Below are positions 55,821-64,000 of a stretch of 64,000 nucleotides of DNA, piece by piece (the first letter of the stretch is position 1; every line of letters begins with the position of its first letter). The notes beneath the pieces were generated by a model that saw nothing but the letters and a program-made list of their open reading frames with translations, did not search any database and had not been told where the DNA came from. Source of the stretch: Planctomycetaceae bacterium (lineage in GTDB: Bacteria; Planctomycetota; UBA1135; GCA-002686595); the NCBI GenBank assembly GCA_011525785.1, contig WYBT01000032.1:124001-188000 (forward strand), given 5' to 3'. The position numbers were made by a program, and so were the translations under genes.

Positions 55821-55941
55821 GTGGGGGGGAAGGTTTTAGGGAGAGCGCCGCGCGCTGTCAAGCTGGGACCCGCGAGCCCGCGCCGGATGCAGCCCTGGAC
55901 GGCGCATGGACTGCCCGGCGCGCCGGGCTACCCTCTGCGGC

Positions 55942-56958
55942 ATGCCGTCCTCGCGCCCTCTGCGTCACCTGATTTCGCTCCACGACCTCGCGCAGAGCGA
56001 GATCGACGACCTGCTCGATCTGTCGCTGCGCCTCAAGCAGCGCCCCGGAAAGGCCACCCTGGCCGGCAAGACGGTGGGCCTGCTGTTCTTCCGCGGATCG
56101 TTGCGCACGCGCAGCTCGTTCGAGGCCGCCATGAAGCAGCTGGGCGGCAACACGATCAACCTGACGGCCTCCAGCGACTTCTGGGAGCTCGAGTCGGGCG
56201 CGGGAACGGTCATGGACGGGCGCGCGCCCGAGCACGTCAAGGACGCCGCGGCGGTGCTCTCGTGCTACGTCGACGCGCTCGCCATCCGCACCAAGCCCTC
56301 CGGCGGCGCCTGGGCGGTCGACCGGCGCGACGCGGACATCCGCAGCTGGGCCGAGCACGCGCGCGTGCCGGTGATCAACATGGAGAGCTCGCTGTGGCAT
56401 CCGCTGCAGGGCCTGGCGGACCTGATGACCATGCGCGAGTCGCTGGGCGAGCTGCGCGGCAAGACGCTCAGCTTCGTGTGGACCAACTCCCCCACCGCCG
56501 CGAGTCCGACCGCAGTGCACTCGCTGATGCATGCGGCCCTGCGCTACGGCATGCAAGTGCGCGTCGCGAACCCCGCTGGATACGAGCTGGACGAAGACGT
56601 GTGGCGCCGCGCGGGCGCGCTGGCCAGCGAGCACGGCGGCACCGCGACGAGTTGCACGGAGGCGAACGACGCGATCCGCGGCGCGCACGTCGTGTACGCG
56701 CGCTCGTGGCACAGCCTGGAGGACTACGGCAACCCGACGCTGGCCGCGAGCCGGCGCGCGCGGGCCGGCGACTGGCTCCTCGACGAGCGGCGGATGGCGC
56801 TGGGCGACGAGGCGAAGCTCATGCACGCCATGCCGGTGCGGCGCAACCTCGAGGTGGTCGACAGCGTGCTCGACGGTCCGCGCAGCCTGGTCGTGCGGCA
56901 AGCGGAGAACCGGCTGCACTCGCAGAAGGCCGTGCTGCAGTGGCTGCTGCGCTCGTGA
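55942..56958 (+). CDS. argF': N-acetyl- or N-succinyl-ornithine carbamoyltransferase (ArgF')
   Basis: 338 residues from the ATG giving MPSSRPLRHLISLHDLAQSE. Carbamoyl-phosphate site FRGSLRTRSSFE (51-61); family markers FWELESG, VMDGRAPEHVKDAA, MESSLWHPLQGLAD (147-160) and PVRRNLEVVDSVLD (298-311) match the acetyl/succinyl-ornithine group rather than ordinary OTCase. The catalytic HCLP motif reads HAMP (295-298), lacking the Cys. The acyl group cannot be told from sequence by eye. It acts in arginine synthesis through acylated intermediates. It is read away from tRNA-Arg; dnaE follows after 137 bases. Confidence 0.87.
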   Translation: MPSSRPLRHLISLHDLAQSEIDDLLDLSLRLKQRPGKATLAGKTVGLLFFRGSLRTRSSFEAAMKQLGGNTINLTASSDFWELESGAGTVMDGRAPEHVKDAAAVLSCYVDALAIRTKPSGGAWAVDRRDADIRSWAEHARVPVINMESSLWHPLQGLADLMTMRESLGELRGKTLSFVWTNSPTAASPTAVHSLMHAALRYGMQVRVANPAGYELDEDVWRRAGALASEHGGTATSCTEANDAIRGAHVVYARSWHSLEDYGNPTLAASRRARAGDWLLDERRMALGDEAKLMHAMPVRRNLEVVDSVLDGPRSLVVRQAENRLHSQKAVLQWLLRS

Positions 56959-57095
56959 GCGCGTCGGGCGCGCGCGAAGTGCGAGGTTGACGCTCGGGCG
57001 CGTGCGCGCACAATCGCAACGCGAGGCAGCGACTCCCTGCAGCGCGCGCCGCGTCGGCGCGCCGACGGACCCGCCTCGCCAGGAGACCCCAGAGG

Positions 57096-60000
57096 ATGAG
57101 CGCGCCGGACTTCGTGCACCTGCACGTGCACAGCGAATATTCGTTGCTGGACGGCGCCAACCGCATCGAGGACCTGGTCGCGGCCTGCGTCAAGGACGGG
57201 CAGGGCGCGCTCGCGCTGACCGACCACGGCAACATGTTCGGCGCGATCGAGCTGTACCAGAAGTGCCGCTCGAAGGGCGTCAAGCCGCTGGTCGGCTGCG
57301 AGGTGTACATCGCCAAGCGCTCGCGCCTGGAGCCCCACGACCGCAAGGACAACGGCTACCACCACCTGACGTTGATCGCACGCAACAACGTCGGCTACCA
57401 GAACCTGCTGAAGCTGTGCAGCGAGGCCTACGTGCGCGGCTACCACACGCGTCCGCGCATCGACAAGCAGTTCCTGAGCGAGCACGCCGAGGGGTTGAGC
57501 TGCTTGTCAGGCTGCCTGGCGGGCGAGATCAATCAACTCTTCCTGCGCGGCGAGGAGCAGCGCGCCGAGGAGGTGGCCACGACCTTCCGCGACCTGTTCG
57601 GGCCCGAGCACTTCTGGCTCGAGCTGCAGCGCAACGGCATCGACATCCAGGACAAGGCCAACGAGGCGCTCGCGCGGCTGCACCAGCGCACGGGCGTGCC
57701 GCTGGTGGCGACCAACGACATCCACTACCTGCGCCACGAGGACTGCCAGGCGCAGGACGTGCTGCTGTGCATCAACACCGGGGCGAAGCGCTCGGACGCC
57801 AAGCGCTTCCGCTTCGACACCGACACGCTGTACTTCCGCACGCGCGAGCAGATGGGCGAGATCTTCCGCGATCTGCCCCACACGCTGAAGGCCACGATGG
57901 ACGTCGCCGCGCAGGTCGACGTCAACATCGAGTTCGGCAAGTACCACGTGCCGGTGTTCCACCCCGACACGGGTGAGACGCCCGATCAGCTCTTCGATCG
58001 GCTGTGCGACGAGGGCCTCGCGCGCCTGTACGGCCGCGACAACGCCAAAGCGCGCGAGCGCCTGGAGTACGAGAAGAAGGTCATCCGCCAGATGGGCTTC
58101 GTCTCGTACTTCCTGATCGTGTGGGACCTGATCCGCTGGGCGCGCGACAACGGCGTGCCGGTCGGGCCGGGGCGCGGCTCGGCGGCCGGCGCGATCGTGG
58201 CCTACGTGCTCGAGATCACCAAGGTCGATCCGCTGCAGTACGACCTCCTGTTCGAACGCTTCCTCAACAGCGCGCGCGTGTCGATGCCCGACATCGACAT
58301 CGACTTCTGCAAGGAGGGCCGCGAGAAGGTGCTCGACTACACGCGGCGGCGCTACGGCTCGGAGAACGTCGCGCAGATCGTGACCTTCGGGACGATGGCC
58401 TCGCGCACGGTGGTGCGCGACGTGGGCCGTGTGCTGGACGTGCCGCTCAAGGACATCGACCGCATCGCCAAGAAGATCCCCGCCGGACCGGGCGCGCCGA
58501 GCCTCGCCGAGGCGCTCGAGAAGGACAAGGAACTCGGCGCCATCCGCGACGAGAGCGCGCAGTTCGCCGAGCTGTTCGCGCTCTCGACTTCGCTCGAGGG
58601 CATGGCGCGCCACATCTCGACGCACGCGGCCGGCGTGGTGATCGCCGACCGACCGATCGTCGACTACGTGCCGCTGGCGACGCACGACAAGGACGTCGTC
58701 ACGCAGTGGCCCGCGCCGCAGCTCGAGGAACTCGGGCTGCTCAAGATGGACTACCTGGGCCTGCGCACGCTCACGATCCTCGAGCGCACGCTCGAGTACA
58801 TCCGGCGCAGCGGCGGCGTGGCGCCGGACCTCGACAAGCTGCCCGACGACCCCAAGACCTACGCGATGCTCTCGGGCGGCGACACGCTGGCCGTGTTCCA
58901 GCTCGAATCCGAGGGCATGCGCAAGCTGCTCGCGCGGCTCAAGCCCGACCGCTTCGAGGACCTGATCGCCGTGCTGGCGCTGTACCGGCCCGGCCCGCTC
59001 GAGTCGGGCATGGTCGAGATGTTCACGCGCCGCAAGCACGGTGAGGAGGCGGTGGTGTACCCGCACGCGTCCGTCGAGGCGATCCTGCGCGACACGTACG
59101 GCTGCATCGTCTACCAGGAGCAGGTGATGCTCATCTCCAGCGTGCTGGCCGGCTTCTCGCTCAACGAAGCCGACAACCTGCGCAAAGCGATGGGCAAGAA
59201 GAAGCCCGAGATCATGGAGAAGTTCGCCGCGCAGTTCGTGGCGGGCGCGGGCAAGAACGGCTGCCCCGAGGCCGTGGCGCGCGAGACCTGGGACAACATC
59301 GTCAAGTTCGGCGGCTACGGCTTCAACAAGTCGCACTCGACTGCCTACGCGCTGATCACGTACCAGACCGCGTACTTGAAGGCGAACCACCGCGTCGAGT
59401 TCCTCGCAGCCAACATGGCCTGCGAAATGGAAACGTCGGACAAGGTCAAGGCGCTTTTTGACGACGCGCGGCGCGCGGGCGTGGAGGTGCGCGGCCCCGA
59501 TTTGCGGCGCTCGAACTGGCGCTTCGAGCCGGAAGAGGGCGCGATCCGCTATGGCCTGGGCGCGATCAAGGGCACGGGCGAGCGAGCCATCGAAGCGTTA
59601 CTGCAAGCGCGCGCGCGGCTCGCCGAGCGCGGCGTGCCGCCGGGCTTCCACGATCTGTGCCGCGAATGCGATCCGCAGGAGACGCCCAAGGCCTGCTGGG
59701 AAACGCTGATCAAAGCGGGAGCGCTCGACTACACCGGCCACGATCGCGGCGCGCTGGTCGCCGGGCTCGACGTGGCCATGACCGAGTCGGCGCGCGCGGC
59801 TGCGGATCGCAAGTCGGGCCAGGGCTCGCTGTTCGACGCGCCGGCGGCGGGCGCGCGGGCGACGCGCGCAGCGGCGGCGCAGCCGGCCGAAGGCATCGAT
59901 GCGAGCAAGGCCTGGACGCGTTCGGAGACGCTGAAGGCCGAGCGCGAAGTGCTGGGCTTTTATTTCTCCGGCCATCCGCTCGAGGAGCGCGCGGGTCTGT

Positions 60001-60563
60001 TCTCGATCCTCTCCAGCTGCAAGACCACCGAGTTGCTCGACCGCGGCCAAGGCGCCGAAGTCACGCTCGCCGGCTTGATCGTCGGCTTCGGCGTGTCGGT
60101 CGTGAAATCGGGCCGGCTAGCGGGCCAGAAGATGGCGCGCTTCAAGCTCGAGGATCTCGACGGCGCGGTCGGCGTGACGGTCTTCCCGCGCGCCTACGAG
60201 CAGTTCAAGGAGCGGCTGGTCGACGACACGGTCGTGATCGTGCGCGGCAAGGTCGAGGAGCGCGCCGAGGAGGCCGCGCTCACGCTCGACGAAGTGCTTT
60301 CGATCGAGGAAGCGCTCGGGCGTTTCGAGGGCGGCCTGATGGTGCAGCTCGAGCCCGAGGACGCCGGCGTGCTCGAGCCCCTGCGCGCGACGCTCGCACG
60401 CCACCAGGGCAAGCGCCCGGTGTACTTCCAGGTGCGCGGCGGCGATGGCTTCGTGCGGCGCGTGCGCGCCGGCAGCAGCCATCGCGTCAACATCAGCGCC
60501 GAACTGGCCGAGTCGATCGACCGGCTCCTCGGCCGGGGGCGTGTGCGCCTGGCGCGCCTCTAG
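57096..60563 (+). CDS. dnaE: DNA polymerase III alpha subunit DnaE
   Basis: 1155 residues, the usual DnaE1 length. PHP domain with FVHLHVHSEYSLLDG and LTDHGN; polymerase palm acidic residues in PDIDIDF (D399, D401), the loop GPGRGSAAGAIVAY and finger text GFNKSHSTAYALITYQTAYL; OB domain at about 985-1070 (VTLAGLIVGFGVSVVKSG). The clamp-binding stretch GQGSLFD (about 907-913) is visible. It is the main replicative polymerase. AGGAG lies 10 bases before the ATG. Monocistronic or together with the downstream RapZ-like gene (135 bases). Confidence 0.97.
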   Translation: MSAPDFVHLHVHSEYSLLDGANRIEDLVAACVKDGQGALALTDHGNMFGAIELYQKCRSKGVKPLVGCEVYIAKRSRLEPHDRKDNGYHHLTLIARNNVGYQNLLKLCSEAYVRGYHTRPRIDKQFLSEHAEGLSCLSGCLAGEINQLFLRGEEQRAEEVATTFRDLFGPEHFWLELQRNGIDIQDKANEALARLHQRTGVPLVATNDIHYLRHEDCQAQDVLLCINTGAKRSDAKRFRFDTDTLYFRTREQMGEIFRDLPHTLKATMDVAAQVDVNIEFGKYHVPVFHPDTGETPDQLFDRLCDEGLARLYGRDNAKARERLEYEKKVIRQMGFVSYFLIVWDLIRWARDNGVPVGPGRGSAAGAIVAYVLEITKVDPLQYDLLFERFLNSARVSMPDIDIDFCKEGREKVLDYTRRRYGSENVAQIVTFGTMASRTVVRDVGRVLDVPLKDIDRIAKKIPAGPGAPSLAEALEKDKELGAIRDESAQFAELFALSTSLEGMARHISTHAAGVVIADRPIVDYVPLATHDKDVVTQWPAPQLEELGLLKMDYLGLRTLTILERTLEYIRRSGGVAPDLDKLPDDPKTYAMLSGGDTLAVFQLESEGMRKLLARLKPDRFEDLIAVLALYRPGPLESGMVEMFTRRKHGEEAVVYPHASVEAILRDTYGCIVYQEQVMLISSVLAGFSLNEADNLRKAMGKKKPEIMEKFAAQFVAGAGKNGCPEAVARETWDNIVKFGGYGFNKSHSTAYALITYQTAYLKANHRVEFLAANMACEMETSDKVKALFDDARRAGVEVRGPDLRRSNWRFEPEEGAIRYGLGAIKGTGERAIEALLQARARLAERGVPPGFHDLCRECDPQETPKACWETLIKAGALDYTGHDRGALVAGLDVAMTESARAAADRKSGQGSLFDAPAAGARATRAAAAQPAEGIDASKAWTRSETLKAEREVLGFYFSGHPLEERAGLFSILSSCKTTELLDRGQGAEVTLAGLIVGFGVSVVKSGRLAGQKMARFKLEDLDGAVGVTVFPRAYEQFKERLVDDTVVIVRGKVEERAEEAALTLDEVLSIEEALGRFEGGLMVQLEPEDAGVLEPLRATLARHQGKRPVYFQVRGGDGFVRRVRAGSSHRVNISAELAESIDRLLGRGRVRLARL

Positions 60564-60698
60564 CGCCGATTCCCGCTGGCGGCGCGGGTCGAAAGAAGTT
60601 CCATCAGCGCGCGCGGCGCTCGCCCGATAGGCACGGGGAGCGCGCCCGACGTCCCGGGCGCGCCAGTCCCTTTTCCCCGCTCGGGAACGCACGTCGCG

Positions 60699-61064
60699 AT
60701 GGAACGCCGCAAGCGCCTCACGCTGGTCACATTCGGCTTCAAGTACGGCCCGCCGAACACCAACTACTACTTCGACGTCAGCTTCCTCAAGAACCCCGCG
60801 CGCCAGGAGGGCTGGTCGCTGTTCTCGGCCCCGGACGCGAGCATGCGCGAGTTCGTGCTCTCGCAGCCGCTGTGCGAGCAGTTCCTCGAGACGGCGACGC
60901 CGCTGGTTCGCCTGCTGCTGGATTGCGACGACGACGTGCGCGTGGGACTGGGCTGCTCGTCGGGACGCCATCGCTCGGTGATCGTCGCCGAGGAACTGGC
61001 CCGACGTCTGGAGACCGACGGGCTGACCGTGCGGCTGCTCCACCGCGAGGAGGTGGCGGCGTGA
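60699..61064 (+). CDS. Stand-alone RapZ C-terminal domain protein
   Basis: 121 residues matching only the C-terminal half of RapZ: LVTFGFKYGPPNTNYYFDVS followed by FLKNP, then VGLGCSSGRHRSVIVAEELA (C86, R90, H91, R92, S93). In Enterobacteria this domain binds the small RNAs GlmY/GlmZ and senses glucosamine-6-phosphate; the N-terminal kinase-like domain with Walker A is absent here. A single-domain form could bind RNA or a metabolite; the role is inferred. Its stop overlaps the GTG of the next gene (GTGA). Confidence 0.85.
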   Translation: MERRKRLTLVTFGFKYGPPNTNYYFDVSFLKNPARQEGWSLFSAPDASMREFVLSQPLCEQFLETATPLVRLLLDCDDDVRVGLGCSSGRHRSVIVAEELARRLETDGLTVRLLHREEVAA

Positions 61065-63823
61065 AGGTCGCAGTCCTGATCGCGTCGCGCAACCGCCCCG
61101 ACCTGGTCGAGCGCGCCGCACGTTACTTCGACGAGTCGGTGACGATCCCCCACGACCTGTACGTGGTCGAGTGCGGCACCGATCCCGACAAGCTCTCGCA
61201 GCACAGCACGCTGTGGTACTCAGATCCGCAGTTCCGCGGCAAGTGCTACGGCCACGCGCTCGCGCTGGAGGCGGCGCGCAAGGCGGGTGAGTACGACTAC
61301 TACTTCGTGATGATGAACGACGTGGTGTTCGAGCCCGGCGTCGATGTGCTGCGCGTGCTGATCGACCAGCTCGAACGCGAGCCGCGCATGGCGCTGCTCT
61401 CGCCCACCAATGCCGACGGAGGCTATCCAGGCGCCGCGCGTCAGCGTTCGCACGGCTGGCGCGCCGTCACGACCTGTGACTACCTGGCCTTCCTGATGCG
61501 CGCCAGCGCGCTCGACGAGGTCGGCTTCTTGAACCCGCAGTTCCAGTACTGCTGGGGCGCGATCCACGAGCTCTCCTACAAGCTCTACCGCGCCGGCTGG
61601 TTCGTCGCGTACTCCGACGCCATCAGCTACGAGCACCTGGGCGGGTCGACCTACGGGCAGCCCGGCACGCGCACGATCTCGCGCGAGGAGTACCAGCAGC
61701 GCGCCAAGCGCTTCGCGTTCGACTACTTCCGGCGCAACTGGGGCGACAACTGGGACGCCACCTTCTGGGAGGCGACCGCGGGCCACGACATCGCCGTGAA
61801 CACCTTCGCCGAGCACAAGCGCCTGTGGTCCAGCGCCTACGGCGCGGCCGAGTTGCGCGAACTGGGCTTCGAGAGCGAGCCCGCGAGCGCGATTCAGCCT
61901 GCGCGAGCCGTCACCAGCGAACTGCGAGCGCGACGGGACGGCGTGAAGTTGCACCTGGGCTGCGGCCCCGAGAAGCGCGCGGGCTGGGTCAACATCGACA
62001 CCAATCCCGCGGCGCAGCCCGACATCGTCAGCTCGGTCGACGCACTGCCGCAGTTCGACAACGCCTCCGTGGACGTGATCGAGGCCTGCCACTTGTTCGA
62101 GCACCTCGACTACACGCAGGCGCGCCGCGCGCTCGTCGAGTGGGCGCGCGTGCTCAAGCCCGGAGGCGAACTGCTGCTCGAGCTGCCCGACTTCGACGCC
62201 TGCGTGCGCATCCTCGGCAAGTACAAGGACGAACGCGGCTTCGACCTGGGCCTGATCGGGATCTTCGGCTGGCCGCCGGCGATCGACCAGGAGGGCGCGC
62301 CGCAACTCCACAAGTGGGGTTGGACGCGCAGCACGCTCTCCCAAGCGCTGCGCGAAGCGGGCTTCGAGCACGTCGAGTTCGGGCCGATCACGCAGACCTG
62401 GCGCATCGCCGCCAAGGTCGGGCGCGACATGCGGCTGCGCGCCGTCCGATCGAAGTCCCTCGCAACCAAGACGCCGACGAAGGCCCCGGCGAGCACACCG
62501 ACGCAGACATCAGCGCTTGCGCCGCTCTCCGGACCGGTGCAGCGCGACTCCGCGGAGCAGCGCGATTTCCCGCTCGCAACACAGGCGCGCTGGCGCGTTT
62601 TCGCCTGGCCGAACTGGACCGACGAGCGCGAGTTGGGCTTTCTCCTGAACGCCGCAGGTCGCCAACTCGTCGGCCGCAGCGACGCCTGCCTGTGCCTGCG
62701 CCGCGATCCGCGCCTCGACCCGCCCGAGGAGATCGCGATCGCCGCACTCGAGGCCGCCCATGCGCGCACGCTGGGCGCCGGGCGATCGATCGAGGTGCTG
62801 CTGGTCGACGACGAGATCACGGCCGAGCAGTGGCCCAGCCTGCTGCGCTCGATCGACTGCGCCTTCGCGCTGCCCTCCTCGATCGGAGGCGAGCGCGCGC
62901 GACTGTTCGCAGCCCTGGGCCCCAAGGTCACGCACACCATCGACGCGCTCAGCGCAGCGCTCGGCGCGCCGAGCCAGGCGCCGACCACGCTCTATTCGCG
63001 GGACGTGCTCGACAGCGTCGACTGGGAGCTCGTCGCGCGCATCAAGGATCTGCATCCCTGGTTCTATCCGGTTGCGCTGGGCAATCTCGCGGTGACCCCC
63101 GGCGTCGGCACACACGTGTCCGCCGAGTACCTGTCCAGTCGCATTCGCAATCGTGCGACGCTGCTGGTGGACGAAGTCGCGCAACGCATCGATCTGCGCG
63201 GCAAGAGCGTGCTCGAGCTGGCCTGCAACTGCGGCTTTTGGTCGGCTCGCTACGCCGAACGTGGCGCGGCGCGCGTGGTCGGCATCGAGGGCCGCGAGAA
63301 GTACGTCGAGCAGGCGCGGCTGTACTGGAAGGCGAACAAGTTCCTCCCAGAGTCCGCCTACACCTTCATCCACGGCGACATCGCCGACGCAGCGGCGTGG
63401 CGCAAGCTGCGCGAGCTGGGACCGTTCGACGTCGTGCTGTGCGCGGGGATCCTCTACCACGTGCCCAACTACGACGAGATCGTGGGCTGGGCCGCGGACT
63501 TGGCGCGCGAAGCCTTGATCGTCGACACGCGCGTCACCGACGGCCCGGAGGTGCTGGTCGAGGAGCCCGGCGAACTGCACTTCAACGCGATCGAGGCCAC
63601 GCGCCGCAAGGTCACGCCCAACCGCGCGCGACTGCTCGAGCGCATGCGCGCGGTGGGCTTCGATCCGCAGGTGCTCCCGGTGTCGTTCGGCCCCGCACTC
63701 GGCGTGGACGCGGACGACAACTACTCCGCAGGCAAGCGCATCACCGTGCTGGGCCGAGCGGTCGCGAACCGGCGCCTGGAGTCCGCCTCGGCGGACCGAG
63801 GCAACGCCGCAGCGGCAAAGTGA
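61061..63823 (+). CDS. Glycosyltransferase / double methyltransferase fusion
   Basis: 920 residues from a GTG overlapping the preceding stop. Residues 1-260: GT-A fold, family 2-like (VAVLIASRNRPDLVERAARY; MMNDVVFEPG as metal-site equivalent, 84-93). Residues 293-455: SAM-dependent methyltransferase (KLHLGCGPEKRAGWVNID; EHLDYTQARRALVEWARVLK; LKPGGELLLELPD). Residues 465-505: Thr/Pro/Ala linker. Residues 505-640: a weakly conserved domain resembling the C-terminal lobe of GT-B enzymes (VFAWPNWTDERELGFLL). Residues 650-905: a second methyltransferase (SVLELACNCGFWSARYAERG; DVVLCAGILYHVPNYDEIV). Likely acts on a surface glycan; the acceptor is unknown. A terminator follows. Confidence 0.85.
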   Translation: MKVAVLIASRNRPDLVERAARYFDESVTIPHDLYVVECGTDPDKLSQHSTLWYSDPQFRGKCYGHALALEAARKAGEYDYYFVMMNDVVFEPGVDVLRVLIDQLEREPRMALLSPTNADGGYPGAARQRSHGWRAVTTCDYLAFLMRASALDEVGFLNPQFQYCWGAIHELSYKLYRAGWFVAYSDAISYEHLGGSTYGQPGTRTISREEYQQRAKRFAFDYFRRNWGDNWDATFWEATAGHDIAVNTFAEHKRLWSSAYGAAELRELGFESEPASAIQPARAVTSELRARRDGVKLHLGCGPEKRAGWVNIDTNPAAQPDIVSSVDALPQFDNASVDVIEACHLFEHLDYTQARRALVEWARVLKPGGELLLELPDFDACVRILGKYKDERGFDLGLIGIFGWPPAIDQEGAPQLHKWGWTRSTLSQALREAGFEHVEFGPITQTWRIAAKVGRDMRLRAVRSKSLATKTPTKAPASTPTQTSALAPLSGPVQRDSAEQRDFPLATQARWRVFAWPNWTDERELGFLLNAAGRQLVGRSDACLCLRRDPRLDPPEEIAIAALEAAHARTLGAGRSIEVLLVDDEITAEQWPSLLRSIDCAFALPSSIGGERARLFAALGPKVTHTIDALSAALGAPSQAPTTLYSRDVLDSVDWELVARIKDLHPWFYPVALGNLAVTPGVGTHVSAEYLSSRIRNRATLLVDEVAQRIDLRGKSVLELACNCGFWSARYAERGAARVVGIEGREKYVEQARLYWKANKFLPESAYTFIHGDIADAAAWRKLRELGPFDVVLCAGILYHVPNYDEIVGWAADLAREALIVDTRVTDGPEVLVEEPGELHFNAIEATRRKVTPNRARLLERMRAVGFDPQVLPVSFGPALGVDADDNYSAGKRITVLGRAVANRRLESASADRGNAAAAK

Positions 63824-63884
63824 TGGCCGCTGTCGAGGCGCCATGAGCGTCTGACGCGGCGCTGCACACCTCCCGAAAAGCAAA

Positions 63885-63908
63885 GCGGACGGTCCGAGGA
63901 CCGTCCGC
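63885..63908. terminator. Bidirectional terminator
   Basis: gcggacggtcc / ggaccgtccgc, an 11-bp perfect stem with a minimal loop, lies between two convergent genes. Read minus, it is followed by TTTGCTTTTCGGG, so it fits best as terminator of the gene entering from the right. Confidence 0.75.
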
Positions 63909-63958
63909 CGCCATTTCCAGTCGCGCCTACCGCTCGCAGGTCGCGCTGCCGCCTCAGC

Positions 63959-64000
63959 TCACGGGCAGAACGTCACGTTCACGCCGTTGGTGAGGTTGGT
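63959..64000 (-). CDS. C-terminus of a protein extending beyond the right edge
   Basis: Reading minus from the edge, an open frame encodes TNLTNGVNVTFCP followed by TGA at 63959-63961, then the hairpin at 63885. The Thr/Asn-rich ending with one Cys would suit a secreted beta-rich protein, but 13 residues do not allow identification. Confidence 0.45.
   Translation of the reverse strand, partial: TNLTNGVNVTFCP

Noticed and set aside
57000..60600. Replication origin near dnaE/dnaX
   Set aside because: No dnaA, dnaN or cluster of DnaA boxes was seen; the region is ordinary coding sequence.
59657..61060. N-terminal extension of the glycosyltransferase fusion into the dnaE and RapZ-like genes
   Set aside because: That part of the frame is a shadow of dnaE and the RapZ-like gene; the GTG at 61061 overlapping the preceding stop is the natural start.

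Overview
The window is very GC-rich chromosomal DNA. It probably comes from a planctomycete of the lineage that has type IV pili and large secreted surface proteins. The grounds for this are: giant paralogous lipoproteins with Ig-like and glycine-rich segments; a dispersed type IV pilus / type II secretion gene set; the N-acetyl/N-succinyl-ornithine form of carbamoyltransferase; and an MnmE-like GTPase lacking its catalytic C-terminus. This placement rests on gene style only, since no rRNA is present. There is no phage, integrase, transposase or CRISPR array. Nearly everything from 5.5 to 55.8 kb reads on the minus strand; genes on the plus strand are at 3.8-5.5 kb and 55.9-63.8 kb.

Layout. 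1-3.2 kb: the N-terminal 1080 residues of a giant lipoprotein that runs off the left edge. 3.8-5.5 kb: a HEAT-repeat lipoprotein and TatD. 5.5-10.6 kb: a pseudopilin, then pilB-pilC with pilT upstream (assembly and retraction motors). 10.8-13.9 kb: an EF-G paralogue and an OmpA/Pal-type lipoprotein. 14.2-27.4 kb: four large lipoproteins of two or three related families, read toward a prepilin peptidase gene that overlaps the last of them. 28.1-40.2 kb: a long minus-strand run, rne - rplU - rpmA - obgE - second PilT-like ATPase - PDZ/GspC-like protein - coaX - MnmE-like GTPase - pyrB fusion. 40.8-45.9 kb: pilM-N-O/P-Q, the pilus alignment complex and secretin. 46.1-49.9 kb: an rpoN-type nitrogen-PTS cluster (rpoN, truA, hpf, ptsN, HPr). 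50.0-52.8 kb: recR-ybaB-dnaX. 52.9-55.8 kb: a membrane glycosyltransferase, SRP RNA, two tRNA-Ser, tadA and tRNA-Arg(ACG). 55.9-63.8 kb: argF', dnaE, a stand-alone RapZ C-terminal domain and a glycosyltransferase/methyltransferase fusion. The last 42 bases hold the C-terminus of another minus-strand gene.

How the parts fit. PilB/PilC/PilT, PilM/N/O(P)/Q, the PilT paralogue, the PDZ/GspC-like protein, the pseudopilin and the prepilin peptidase together make almost a whole type IV pilus or type II secretion machine spread over about 40 kb. The giant lipoproteins beside the prepilin peptidase are plausible surface cargo or partners, but that link is inferred. Translation and RNA functions are also concentrated here (L21, L27, Obg, RNase E/G, SRP RNA, three tRNAs, TadA, TruA, HPF, EF-G paralogue).

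Most notable observations: (1) two copies of a structured, non-coding repeat, each just downstream of a minus-strand gene (pilQ and rpoN); (2) a PyrB catalytic chain fused to a PyrI-type zinc domain and a cysteine-less Ada-like tail; (3) RNase E/G with a roughly 390-residue Arg/Gly-rich N-terminal extension and a His/Asp-rich insertion splitting its S1 domain; (4) tadA lying next to the gene for its only known tRNA substrate; (5) a RapZ C-terminal domain standing alone 14 kb from the PTS cluster where rapZ usually sits; (6) a 29-bp tandem array and large perfect hairpins between the two tRNA-Ser genes.
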